Of a DNA stretch of 64,000 bases, positions 47,201-59,104 are shown piece after piece. Location of the stretch: assembly GCA_015680685.1 (NCBI GenBank), contig MNCI01015561.1, positions 468,418 to 532,417 on the forward strand. Reading direction: 5' to 3'. The notes beneath the pieces were generated by a model. The model worked only from the letters and a program-made list of their open reading frames with translations. It was not told the origin of the DNA and did not search any database. The position numbers and the translations under genes were made by a program. This DNA comes from Gnetum montanum (lineage: Eukaryota > Streptophyta > Gnetopsida > Gnetales > Gnetaceae). Numbering within the stretch: position 1 is the stretch's first letter; the number at the start of each line of letters is the position of its first letter.

Positions 47201-48840
47201 TGCTACCTAATCACAAATTCAATGATGCCTATAAGCAGCAGCCACTAATTAAGAAGGCATCCAGTGGCTAACCGCTGATTCTGATAGTGGAACCCTATGC
47301 ATGAATCCCTTTGAGAGCCTTGTATGTACCTATATGGGGAGCATAGATGAACTGGAACAAGTCCACCAGCAACTTTCCACTACTAATGATGCTATCGATT
47401 GGGAAAAGCTGCAAATCCCTAAAAGCTTTAAACAAGAGCCCCTAGAACTAAAGCCCTTACCAGTCAATCTGAAATATGCATTCTTGTAAAATGGTAAGCT
47501 AATAATAATCAATGCCACTCTTTCTCCTGAGCAAAAGAAGAAGTCGCTAAGGATGGTGAACAAGTGGTTGACTGCCTTCACATGGTCATATCCTAAGTTA
47601 ACAAGGATTGATCCTAGGGTATTCCAACATTGAATCTATATTGAACCTTCCATGAAGCCCTAACGATAGCCACAAAAACAATTGAATCCCAAACTTAAAT
47701 AGATTATCAAATATAAAATTGAACATTTGCTGAAGACAGGATTCATCTACCCCATTGTGGATAGCAAGTGGGTCGGCCCACTCATTATTGTGCCAAAAAA
47801 GGATGGTAAATGGAGGATCTATATCGATTTTCGATTACTAAACATGGCAACCTTTAGGGATAATTTTTCACTTCCATTTGTGGACCAGGTGTTGGATACC
47901 ATTTTGGAGCATTGTTACTATAGCTTCTTGGATGGTTACAGTGGCTATAACCAAATCCAAATTGCACCAAAGGACTAGGCCAAAATAACATTTACGAGCC
48001 CCTTGGGGACTTTCGTATATAGGAAGATGCCCTTTGGCCTGTGTAATGTGCCCACAACCTTCCAACGCCTTGTCCTCAGCATCTTCCAATAGAAAATCGA
48101 CAATGGTGTAGAAGTTTCTATGGATGACTTCTCCAGGGCAACATTCGAGTAAGCCTTGGGCCACCTTGAGCAAGTTTTGAAGCAATGTGTAGAAATTAAC
48201 TTACGGCTCAACTGGCAGGATCAGGGTGGTTCCTAAGAAAATCAAGGTTATCCAAGGAATTACCAGTCAACCAAGAACTATAAGGGATGTTTGGTCGTTC
48301 CTTGGTTCAAAGATTGCCAAGCCGTTGGTGGAGCTAACCAAGAAAGATGTCCTGTTTGTTTGGACTGGGGAATGTGAATCTTCATTCCAAATGCTAAAGC
48401 AAAAACATGTAGAGACTCCAATTCTATGAGCTCTTAATTGGTCCAAACCATTTCACATCATGACATATGCATCTAACTATGCATTGGGAGCTGTGCTCAC
48501 ACAGTTGGATGACCAAAAGCGTCCATATTACATCCACTATTTAAGTTGAAGTATTGTGGGTGCTCAGCTAAATTATACCACCACCAAAAAGTAGTTAATG
48601 GTGGTGGTGTTCACCTTGGAAAAGTTCCGCCACTATGTGCTTAGATACAAGGTGTTTGTGCATATGGACCATAATGCTATCTGGTTCCTTATGAACAAAC
48701 CAACGATGAGCCCCTATGTCATATGGTAGCTTGTGATCCTTCAAGAATTCAATCTTACTATGGTAGACAAAAAGGAAATTGAGAACATGGTTGTTGATCA
48801 CTTGTCTCGATTACGATGGGATAACATGGAGGAGGAGAGC
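47200..48840 (+). pseudogene. Reverse transcriptase and RNase H of element F
   Basis: A linker (47301-47489) precedes RT: IYPIVDSKWVGPLIIVPKKD, FLDGYSGYNQIQIAPKD, MPFGLCNVPTTFQRLVLSIF, and the catalytic MDD retained in VEVSMDDFSRATFE near 48115. After a frame change comes RNase H/connection: HIMTYASNYALGAVLTQLDD, YTTTKK-LMVVVFTLEKFRHY, and VVDHLSRL at about 48810. Stops include several that fit CAG, CAA or TGG ancestors. In Athila-lineage elements these enzymes copy the RNA and remove it; this copy cannot. Confidence 0.88.
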
Positions 48841-48989
48841 CCACTCTTTGACCAATTTCCAAATGAACTCCTCTTTGTTGAGGTAATCGTGAAGGAGGCT
48901 CCCACAGAAGTGAATTGGTTTAATAACATCCTTACCTATCTTCTTACACAAGAACTACCAAAGGAGTTGGATCATCAGAATAAACAATA

Positions 48990-50088
48990 GTTTCCTCACA
49001 AAGCCAAGCACTTCATGGAAATTAATGGACACCTTTACGAGGTGTGTGCGGATGGCTTGGTTTGATGGTGCATCCCTAATGCAGATCAACGATGTGTCCT
49101 CCAAGATGCTCATGAGGGCCCTTGTGGGGGCCATTATACGGGAGGCACATTGGCCTACACTCTTCAGAGATGCTCAATGGTTCATCTGCTCCTGTGATCG
49201 ATGTCAAAGAGATGGTGGGATGACAACAAGAATGGAGAAACCTCAATAGTGGATTTAGCCACTCAAACCCTTTGACATTTGGGGCATCAACTTCATGGGC
49301 CCCATCGCACCCATGTCGAATGGGAAGGCATACATCATTGTTGTGGTGGACTACTGTACCAAGTGGGCAAAGGTGGCAACCGTCACCAACTGTTCCTGAA
49401 CCACAACCGCACAGTTTGTTCAACAGAAAATCGTGAACAAGTTTGGGGTGCCGTGTGCACTCATTTCAAATAATGGAACTCACTTCACAAGTGCTACTTT
49501 TCATAAACTCATGCAGTGTTTGAGAGTAGAACATAAATTAACAACACCCTATCACCCCCAAGCCAATGGGCAAGCTAAAGTCACAAACCGGGAGATTACA
49601 AAAATCCTAACTAGGATGATTAGCAAATATAGGAGGGATTGGAGCACAAAACTTAACAATGCCCTTTGGGCCTACCACTCAACCTGAAAACTTCCTATCG
49701 ACTACTCCCCTTATGAGTTGATGTACAAAAAACTACCAATGCTCCCAATTCAGGTAGAACTCTAAACACTACCCACTGCAAGTGACTTAGGTCTTGACTT
49801 GTCCCTAGCATAATGAGAGTGACTCATCAACTTAAATGTGCAAGATGAGAATCAATTAGTACCCCTATCATGAAATGAGGTGCATAAGGCATATAATAAA
49901 CAGTGTCATAACCTTAGGATTCGGAAGGTAACATTTCAACATGGAGATAAGGTTCTCTATTGGAACCCCACACATGTGCCACAACAAACCAAGTTTCAAA
50001 CACTATGGGAGGGACCTTATATTATTTCTGAGACCTTTCCATCTAGATCCCTACTCATACACAAACCTGAAGACCCAACGAAAACATA
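48990..50088 (+). pseudogene. Integrase of element F, catalytic triad lost
   Basis: N-terminal zinc-binding region (HFMEINGHLYEVCADGLV; DAHEGPCGGHYTGG), core with [29 protein letters not shown] and YHPQANGQAKVTNREI, and C-terminal region VTFQHGDKVLYWNPTHVPQQ followed by LWEGPYIIS. In intact relatives the core positions read D (GIDFMGP), D (ISDNGTHF) and E (GQAEV); here they are N, N and K, each a G-to-A change. Stops separate the parts. Confidence 0.88.
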
Positions 50089-50189
50089 GTTAATTAAAAC
50101 CCTTCCATGAACTACACCAAATCAATGTTGCTACCATTTCGTCAAATGGTCAGCCATGTTCCATCTTTCGAATCTCATCCTCCAAGCTT

Positions 50190-50290
50190 AGTTGTGGGGG
50201 AGATCGCTACCCATGCTAAAACAGTTACCCTGGCCTCTCAAGTCTTTTCTTTATTTTTTGTTTTACACATTTTTGTTTTATACCATCATT
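50190..50290 (+). promoter_or_regulatory. Internal polypurine tract and TTTTGTTTTA repeat of element F
   Basis: AGTTGTGGGGGAGATCG (50190-50206), close to the 3' tract AGTCGTGGGGGTA at 55495-55507, is followed by TTTTTTGTTTTACACATTTT and TTGTTTTAT. Same order as in A, B and D. Confidence 0.6.
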
Positions 50291-51767
50291 CATACGTTTG
50301 ACATTTCTTACCTAATCTTTCTATTTTCTATACATAGATATATTTTACCTTTAGTCGTTCTGTTCTATTTTATGTTAGTTATTTCCCTCTGTCTATTTTT
50401 GCTAATAAAGCTATCTTATCGTTACAGGATGCGATGGTGAGATGGTTGCACCCAATAGGGGGTGCTTATTATAGGTTGCCTACTATATCTAGTTCTTACC
50501 TTAGCATTTTTTTTTTCAGGAAGCTAAGTTATACTTTCATTTCATTTAATAGGCAATGAGTCCATTTCAGCCACCCACTCTAGTTTTTCTTGTTTTGAAA
50601 ACATGTAATCCCTCTTTCATTGAAGACAACTTTAAATAATTTGTGGCTTACATAGTTTCCTGACTTGAGAAGGATCCAATGGGTTGAACAAGGTGTGATT
50701 TCAAGGGAATGCAGCATTCTTTATGCTTTTCTATTTCCTTATATGCAAACATGTTCTCATGGACTTCTTACCATTCCATATCCCTTCATAACAAGAAGCT
50801 ACATAGTAATGTGTCCTTCCATGGTGTGGTCCTCATTCAAAACAAACAAACAAACAAACAAACGATGAGGATTCAAAGCACACCCCTTGGAAAAAATCAA
50901 ATTGATGTGCAAATGCTTGGGTCTTTGCATGGTGTGATTCCCAGTCAAAAAGAAAAAAAAATAAAACAAAAAAAATTAAAAAAAACATGGGAATTCAAAG
51001 CACACCCCTTAGACCAACCCTAAAGGGCTACAAGCACTAGTTATGGGACTTGTCTTGTCCCCTCTAACTCAAGCCCTTTCTCACTTCCTATATCTCACCC
51101 ATTTTGAAATGGTGGTTATTTTGTGATTGCACTCTCGTGTTTTAAGGGATGGACTAGTCTTAGAATGTTGATGTGAAGTCACTGAACATGGTTGGTTTTG
51201 GTCTAGATTGAGGATGGATCCTACCGAGTCACTTAATCACAAACTTCACAAGGGATTTCATGTGACCACATTTAGGAATTCCATTTCACACATTCTAATC
51301 CCTTCCTCAATTGCTCTCCGTTACTCACCTCACTGCCAGTTTTATGTTTTGATCATCTATCTTGGTTTGCTAGAACTTGTAAATCCTTCAATTGGTTCTT
51401 GTGGATGTAAGTATTAGCTTTCGATGATCATTAATTAACTATGGGGCCCACAGACTCCTATGTTGACGATGTGCAAGGGCACACAAGGTTGAAGTCTGCT
51501 ATGGGGAGGACTCACTTACACATCCTTTGATCCTGGTTGTTAACCTCCTACCCCTTTGATATAGTTGGCAGATCATTTTTATGCTGCCCATCATGTAGCT
51601 CTTCATCCACCAAGTCCCCTATTATGACATTCTCCTAACTCTCACTCTTCTTTTGACACTGACATCCCTTCCTTATTGTTCCATGATGTTCTTGGGTCTC
51701 TTAGCTTTCACATGAATCTAGTTTTATGCCAAATCTGGTAGATTTGGGCCTTTAATTCATCAGTCAA
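50291..51767 (+). other. Tail of element F
   Basis: No ORF recognised. Contains two copies (50818-50890 and 50930-51015) of the 'catggtgt(g)...ggattcaaagcacaccccttgg' module and an AAAC simple repeat (50844-50864). Ends with ...attcatcagtcaa, a decayed relative of a polypurine tract/LTR joint. Confidence 0.6.
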
Positions 51768-51883
51768 TGATGCTCAATGTAGCTGAATAACTGCATTGAC
51801 ATGGCCCCGTATATGCAGCCGCCTACATCAACGTAGCCCCGTTTACGTAGCCCCGTCGATGTAGTGCTAAAACCCTATATATA
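51768..51883 (+). promoter_or_regulatory. Second U3-like promoter region inside element F
   Basis: Begins TGATGCTCAATGTAGC, has repeated 'cgtagccccgt' units like an LTR U3, shares gcattgacatggcc with F's own U3, and ends in a TATATATA motif at 51876-51883. It lies just upstream of the aORF exon region. It may be the 5' part of an LTR from another element captured together with the aORF. Confidence 0.45.
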
Positions 51884-51891
51884 CACACATT

Positions 51892-52346
51892 GTGCCTTCG
51901 CATGTTGTCCATTTTCTCATAATGCTAGGGGAGCTTTTCAAGTTTTCCATGTCCAATCTCCTTCCCGAGCACATCATCATCCTATCACTTATCCACATCT
52001 ACTCATTCCTTCACTCTTTTGCTACCGAAGGTATGCTCTACATTGTGGGGGCCTATGATTCGATATATTGGGACATGATGGCTAATCAAAGCTTAATGCA
52101 CCCTATGGACACGATGGCTAATCAAAGCTTAACGCACCCTAGGATTAATCAAAACTCAACGCACCCTAGGATTAATCAAAACTCAACGCACCCTAGGATT
52201 AATCAAAACTCAATGCACCCTAGGGTAATCCAAACACCTAGGGTTAATCAAAACTTAATGCCTCCTAGGGTGGATCAACAAATTTGCTTATGTACACCAC
52301 CTTAGATCAAACAAAATGTACGTGATAGCCAAGCCATCATGAGAAG
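51892..52346 (+). pseudogene. Open region upstream of the aORF with 9-residue repeats
   Basis: An open frame (51892-52305) downstream of the TATA motif encodes a hydrophobic start (SLIHIYSFLHSF) and then repeats of INQNSTHPR. It is followed by AAG/GTACCT, a possible splice donor, at 52347. It may be leader or first exon of the aORF transcript; the repeat part is very recent. Confidence 0.4.
52083..52224 (+). repeat. 27-bp minisatellite, three near-perfect units plus diverged ones
   Basis: Perfect-length units at 52144-52170, 52171-52197 and 52198-52224 start attaatcaaaactcaa and end gcaccctagg. Two older units precede them (gctaatcaaagcttaa). The unit length is a multiple of three and the frame stays open. 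Confidence 0.9.
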
Positions 52347-52411
52347 GTACCTTATTATCATTTTAGGGCAACATGCACACATTTTAACTTGTAGTTATGC
52401 TATGATTGTAG
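52347..52411 (+). other. Intron-like segment before the aORF of element F
   Basis: AAG/GTACCTTATT ... GATTGTAG/ATGGCACC, 65 bp, with the acceptor directly before the ATG of the aORF. Corresponds to 10084-10143 in A and 59474-59534 in B. Confidence 0.5.
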
Positions 52412-55270
52412 ATGGCACCAAAACCAAGATGTCCGAGGGAGGAAGAACCATCACAACCTCGTAAGAAGTGACCTAGAACCAGAAGGGGACAAGGCACGTA
52501 ACCTTAGGAGCATGCAAAGGGCTCAGATGCAATTGGCCCTCTCCGTGAGGAACCCGATGTGGAATCTGTTTGTCAAATTCTTGAAGAAGAAGTCCCCATC
52601 GAACAATCGCGTGGGGATGAGACTCCAACAAGAGTGCCAAGGCTTGAGGTCACCTTGACCAGGGCTTGCCTTGATGCTATCAAGCCAAAAGAGCTACAAC
52701 AAATGATCCTTCAAGAGTTAAACTTCAGACTGTTCCTAGAAAGTGCACCAGAGGAAATTAAAACTCAGCTGCAGAATTCTCCCATGTGGCCAATCATCAT
52801 GTCCAATGGTGAGTGATACTTGGGTGAAACCTATCTCTTCTAGACAAATTGGTAGCTAAGGTCGCGAGTAAGAACCAAAGATATCCATGTATCTTACTTA
52901 GCAACGATAATCATACAAGCCCTTGGGTTGCCTGAGATCGGGGCTGATGTGGCAGAAATCTCAAAACAAGAAGACCTCGAAGTGAAAGCAGAGTGGAATA
53001 GGCGATGTTATAGGATGGACTGCAAAGAGTTTGGCACATTAACCACCGCAAAATGAGTCTACTCCAAAATTGCATCTTACCACTTAAATCCAATAGTAAG
53101 ACCTAGAAATATCACCACCTTCTCTGCTCGCATATGTGCTGCTTTAAGCGGCAAATTTCCCATCAACCTTCCACACTTACTCTTCCTAGAAATTGAGAAA
53201 CGGTTTGCAAAAAACGAATGTGGAAGGCAAGCTTTGCCCTTTCCCTACTTGATAAAAAAACTGTGCAAATGAGCAGGGATAACCTGATATGCCAATGACA
53301 CACTCTGTCATGTTCCAATTGCCTCGTGGCATGAGATGATGAAAGATGAAACACCTGCCACAACAAGAACAAAGGAAAAGCAGCCACCACTTCCACTATC
53401 CACACAAGCAACAGGGTCAGACTCACACACGATCATAGAGCACATACGCGAGATCCAATAGTCACTCCTATGCCAACAGGAGCAACAGGTGAGAACCAAC
53501 GGTGGTGGAGACCCTTCAGTGTATCACCCTGCCTTGAGCCATCTAAAGTAAGTGACTCGATCAATGAGCCTACTAGAGAGGACAGGGCCGATGCTTTCGG
53601 CCACACGAACACAGGTGCCCGTGAGAACAGACCCTAGTGCCAGAGAAGTAACGATGTCATTGACCCAACAATTATTCCCAAAAATTTTAGGAAAAGCTAC
53701 TACTTTCTCAGTGCATTTGGAGGAGGGTGAAGGAGCAACTATCTTGGTAATGCAGCACCAAGGATAGGAAGTCACGGTAGACGTGGTTGCCAATACGATC
53801 ACCATAGCTCTCAATGCACCTACTGCACTTATACTAGATGTACATGGGCTTAGAGATGTGCAAATGTCTATAGGTGCTTATTGTGGTAGACTCAACATAG
53901 CACAACATGAGGAATTGTTGGACTGACTGGTGGGAACTGGGCAACTGCTTTTGGATATTTTTGATCTTCCGAACAACATCACTGCAACCCAGTCAAAGCT
54001 ACTCATGACAAAGGGCAAATGCCTCATTCTAGAGGGGCAACTAGAAGTAACTTAGGTAGACAATCAATGCTTAGCTATGGAGGTTGTCCAACTAAGTGCC
54101 CAACTTGCTGATCCAGCAATAAGAAACTATGAAGTCATCACAGATGAAGCTCTTCAATAGCTTCAAATCAAACTCCAACAGGTCAAGTACAAGTGAGAGT
54201 TGACGATCTTCGACAAGTCCTTAGTGGAAGCACGTTGTTATTATCTAAACAAGGACTTGACAGAGATTCGCCAGAAAAATGTTGGGTTGATCACTAAAGT
54301 TCATTGCCTACATAATGTTGGTCTCGAAAATCAACAAATAAAGGATTTTATCCATCAATAGCAGGAGGAGTTAGCTAGGGTAAACACTGATGTAAGGAGA
54401 TTGGCTACTAAGAATCACAATCTATCAATGGATGAAGTCTAAGCCTTATGACAGAAGATAGCCATTGAGATCGCCATTTGGAAAAATGAGGCCCTCAAGT
54501 TTGAACAAGTGAAAAATCACTACAAGGACCAAGTGGGGTTGCAAAAAGAGATTAAAAAAAAAGAAATCCAAGTCACAAAGGCTAGGATGAATCAAGCCCT
54601 CCAACAGCTCAAGGAAGGAGGTGCAGTGTGGCAACCCATCTTTGATGGGTTAAACACCTACAACCAAGCTGAAATTCATCTTAAGGAGCTGCAAATTCAA
54701 GAAATGATAGAATACATGGAACTAGCCAACCTTCATTACACAAACCTAGCCATGCTTATAGCTAGGAGGTTGCAATCAGACCTTGAGAAGCAGGTGGCCA
54801 CCTTGTATTCGTTATACGAGGGTGAGTTCAAGGTGCATAAGGAGACAAAGCAAAAGCTCGAAACAGCAAATGTGGAACTCAAAATTCCTTGCACTTACTT
54901 TGAAGGGCAATGCTTTGTTACAGAGAACCTAGCTCGATGAATGGATGACGACTAGTGGCTACAAGCATCAGTCTAAGCATTCGTCATTGAACAAAAATAG
55001 TTTGTAGCCTAGTTCGTCAATTTAAAGGAGCTCTTCCCTATCCTTCCATGTCTTTGGGATGATCCTATTCTAGCACACATTGGTGAAGCTGCTTGGACTA
55101 TGAATGACCCTAGAAGTAAGGAGGACAAAATGAGGGCTCTATTGGAGGCTTTCCAATTGCCTCCAGAAGTTGCAACAGTCATAGGATAGCCACAACCACT
55201 GCCTCGACCACCACATGCACCTAAAGCTGGTGAGGGCCTATTAGAACCATTGCCACCAGGAACTGTATGA
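52412..55270 (+). pseudogene. Additional ORF (aORF) of element F, decayed
   Basis: About 950 codons in the sense direction between pol and the 3' LTR. N-terminal acidic part (ESVCQILEEEVP), then a folded-looking domain at about 52640-53300 (LQQMILQELNFRLFLESAP; INLPHLLFLEIEKRF), shared with the fragment at 14300-15026, then a variable linker and a long Lys/Glu/Gln-rich coiled-coil region (about 54150-54960), and a Pro-rich end. No transmembrane segment or zinc finger is evident. The domain resembles the plant transposon protein domain of extra ORFs in some LTR elements; its function is unknown. Many stops. Confidence 0.65.
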
Positions 55271-55507
55271 CCTTCTTCAACAACTTCAGCATCTCAGCAG
55301 GGTTGTGCGTCCATTGTTGTCAAGGTGTTCCATTTTGTTGTCCACAAACATCATAATTTTGTAAATTCTTCTGTACACTCGGGCACTTGGTGTATTGTTA
55401 GCATCAATAGGTATCTTGAGATGTCTTGCTATGTGTGTCGCTAATCACCTCATACCTTCCAAATTGTAACAAACTCGAGGACAAGTTTTCACTCAGTCGT
55501 GGGGGTA

Positions 55508-56397
55508 TGATGAAGCATTAAGTCACTGCGTCGACTAGGCCACGTTGACGGAGCCTCATTAACATGGTCGCATCGATAGGGTCACGTCGATGCATCTCTC
55601 CAAGCATTAACATGGCCTCGTCAACGTAGAGTCTATTTCTACTATAAATATGCGTGCACCCGTTGCATTTATGGCATCTCTTGTTTAACTTGTAGTGAAG
55701 CTCTTGCAATTTGTCTACATGAAAGTTAGAATATTTCCCAAGTGCCCGCAGTAAGAGTTTGAAGAGTGTACGGCTCTTTATTCAAACGCTAATGTACCTG
55801 AGCCCATTGGCATGACCGACAATAAAGATGAGCTTTTTGAACATTCCTTATAGCATTTGGATTAAACTACTTAAGCATTAAAATGTTTTAATATTTTAAT
55901 AATTTTAGAAGCTTTTATTATTGTTATTACTTTACAATTATAGTGCTTTTTATAGTTTATGAGAACCATAAGCATGACCATCTCGAACATATATCTGACA
56001 CTTGGCAACCCAGTGATGCTTAATGTCTGGTAGCCCAGTAGTGATTAGGACATGCTCAAGATGTGCATGGAGGATGGGATCAGTTGTTTATACTAAGGAT
56101 AGTTAAGCGATAAAGTAGAGTAATCATAACATTATATAGCCTTTCATTTCCTACACTAGAAGAACTAGACTTTAAAGATAAGAAGAAAACACATTAAAAT
56201 CATATGCCTTAGTCTCACTTAATCATCATTCGAGAATGTCACAAGTGAGGTTGAGAGGAGAAAAACTGTTCTAACTAAGGCCTGGCTGGTTAGAATTCTA
56301 TGTATGTAAGTGCTTGCAGTCTTCGGAATTTGACTGGGTCATGTGTGAACACTCATGATTCGTATGGTTGGGCGTAGGGGTATCTCGCTACTCATCA
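55508..56397 (+). repeat. 3' LTR of element F (890 bp)
   Basis: Starts TGATGAAGC directly after AGTCGTGGGGGTA and ends TACTCATCA. TATAAATA at 55643-55650; the same blocks as the 5' copy. Confidence 0.93.
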
Positions 56398-56402
56398 CTT
56401 GT
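56398..56402. repeat. Target site duplication of element F, right copy
   Basis: CTTGT, identical to 43120-43124. Confidence 0.93.
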
Positions 56403-58260
56403 CAAAGTGATAATGGTTGTTGACTCTTACACAAGATTAGGAGACATTATTTTTGTGACAAAGGGAGTTGCACTAGATTTTCCTTATGCTAATTCTGATG
56501 AGCTAGTAGCTCTACTAGTTTTATTTACATGTGTGGAAACTGTCCTAAAGAAAGGATGTTTCTGAGACTTTTGCTAAGATCTACTAAGATGATCATTTGC
56601 TTGTATGTTCATGGCACAAGTGGCATTCTTCTATTGAGGTTGTAGTGCCAATCCTTCCTACACTATTGGTGGTGACATATGATGGAGGGAAGTAAAGAGT
56701 GTTGAGGATGTGACGGAGGATAAGAGGTACAAGATGGTGATCCCATAGGAGATGTTGTGGGTTGATGGTATTCAAGAGAGTAACAATAGTGATTTGAGTT
56801 AGGGGAACTAGAATCATTTGGAGAAACAGCTTGTTGAACATAGTATCCATAAGGGTTTAGCTAGCAATAAAGGTATTGTTGGTTTGTTGATGGCATCCCC
56901 CATGACTATGGGTCTTGCCATTGTGGTTGATAGTAGTTTTGAGGTTGACAAGAAGTCCCACTAGGATAGTACTATTGGTTGTAGGACTATCTATAATTAC
57001 CTTGTAGATAAGATAATCTCCTAGGCATTTTCTTTTCAACAAACTTGGGATTCAAAGCAAAAGCCCCAAACTCTTGTAGATGTAACATAACTAGATAATA
57101 ACCCTTTTGATGTTCATATTAATAGATGTTACATCCATCATCCTCCTCTATATTTGAGTCTATAACCTCTTCTACAACAGCTAATTTTCCTTTTTGCTGA
57201 TAAGTATCCTTACCTATTTCCTTTTTCTTTTTCCTCTTCTTGTTTTGATCACTTAATCCCTTCTACTTTAGCTTCTCCTCTATGATTTTCAAGTAGGTTG
57301 TAACTTTTTCATTCATCAACTCCCACATCTTATCTATCCTTGCTTCAATCTAAGTGATAGACTTTTGTATTGGTAAGGTTTGTTGTGAAATCAACTCATC
57401 AAGAGCTACATCTTTTTCCTGATCATAAATATGGACCCCTTTCTTTTGAAGAGTTGGATCTTAGTTATATTCCTCTATGCTCATCCTTTTACATAATTCT
57501 CCTTCTTCTTTTGCCACATGTTCAACTAGCCTTTGTATCTAATGGGCTCTCAATTCAAATGATTGTCCTTGGCCATAGATCCTAAGGAGCTCCCTCATTT
57601 CATTATGAAGCCCATCTATGATGTGGAGAATCTACTCTTTTTGAGAAAAACCATGGCTTGGACATCTATGTAGTAGAGAATAATGTCTATTCAATACTAC
57701 ATCCAAGGATTCATGATTTTCTTACTTCCACCCTTTGATTTGTTTTTTTATATTGGACACTCTCTCATAGGTTTGGTATTTTTCATTGAAGAGCTCAAGC
57801 ATTGTGGACCACCAATGGATTGAATTTGGTTCCAACAATCTATACCAACTTTTAGCTTCTTCTATTAGTGTCCTAGGAAAGAGCTTAAGCTTTTGCCACT
57901 ACTTTCAATATTTTGTAAAGCGCAAGCATCATGGAAGGCTTGTAAATGATGTAGGGGATAAAAATTATAGCCTCGCTTAGATTTAGAAATGTTATTCATA
58001 TCAAGCCATTTGATGTGGATTTTCCTTTAATGCCTATGAGGTATTTGAACTACCTTCCTAATTTGTATCATGCTTGTAGTAGCTAACAAGGGTTCATCTT
58101 CATCAAACATGTCATGGTGATAATCTCTATTTCTTTTTGTCTGATAGTGATGATCTCATCTATGCTCACTTTAATGTCTTTCATCTTGCCTTTGCATTCT
58201 ATTTCTATCTTCATATTGATCCCTTAGTTGAGCTTTATCTCTATACCTATGTTCACCTTT
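56403..58260 (-). pseudogene. gag part of element E, decayed
   Basis: Minus-strand sequence between the insertions F and B. From right to left: Arg/Asp/His-rich stretch (HRYRDKAQLRDQYEDRN), WLDMNNIS at the start of the gag core, the core with many stops, a knuckle region near 57110 and a Pro-rich linker toward 56600. The frame would continue at 43119 on the far side of F. The 5' end of E lies beyond element B, outside the window. Confidence 0.72.
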
Positions 58261-59104
58261 TGATGAGTGGCGAGGTACCCCTACACTCAACCATACGAAT
58301 ACAAGCGTTACACACGCGATCTGGTCGAACTCCGTAGACTAAGTGCCTGCACGCCTCATGGAACACTTAAGGTTAATTATTCATTGTCTTCCCAGACTTG
58401 TATTTATCACAGTGTATGGTTAAGTAAGTCTGAGGTATATGATTTTTATGTCTTTTCTATTTTATCTCCTATGCTGACAAGGTGAAGAGTGAAGAGACTA
58501 ATTAATTAACTAACTAAGCCTTAATTAACCTAGCATCAGTATCCATTCCCACTTACTATTCACACCCTGAACCAATGCAAACTTGGTTACCAAACGCTAG
58601 TCATTGCTGGGATCACCAAGCGTAACACACGTGCTCGAAGCAATCATACTGAATGCACTTAACTATGAGAGAAGGGTTGAGAGAGATTTAATGACTAATA
58701 AAGTATTTAAATGATAAAAAATAAATAACAATAATGAAAGTCTTATTTAGCCTATTTAGCTTAGTCCATGCACTGCAAGGTTTATCCAAGAAGTTCGTCT
58801 TTATTGCCGTACACAAACTTGTATTCAAGTACAATATTTGCTTGAATAAAGATCCGTTCACTTTGGAGCTCCTACTGCAAGCACATGGAAATTATTCTAT
58901 CTCTAGAGAGGTAAAACTACCAGAGTTTCACTACGGTTTAGGCCTAGATGGAGAAACAAGGGAGAATCACCTCTTATTTATAGATTTGACGGTGCACTAC
59001 ACGATATCGCAGTGGAAGACGCAATATCGCAGGGGATGCGATATCACGGTGGACACAATATCACGTACACAATATCATGACCCATGCAATATCGCATTCC
59101 ATCA
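58261..59104 (-). repeat. 3' LTR of element B
   Basis: Minus-strand TGATGGAATGCG ... CGCCACTCATCA. U3 carries five or six variants of GCGATATCGC at 59008-59098, many with C-to-T changes (GCAATATCGC, ACAATATCAC), and a TATA motif (minus) at 58975-58982. Confidence 0.9.

Larger units (their letters stand above)
43125..56397 (+). mobile_element. Element F: complete Athila-like element with gag-pol and an extra ORF
   Basis: 13.3 kb between CTTGT target duplications, with LTRs of 888 and 890 bp. Order: primer-binding site, gag, protease, RT, RNase H, integrase, internal polypurine tract, tail, a second U3-like promoter region (51768-51883), a coding minisatellite, an intron-like segment, the aORF (52412-55270), 3' polypurine tract, LTR. 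All genes carry stops, so it is inactive, but it shows the pol-bearing form of the family. It interrupts element E. Confidence 0.92.

Noticed and set aside
52412-55270. Classical env gene in element F
   Set aside because: No signal peptide, transmembrane helix or furin-like site was seen; called only an additional ORF.
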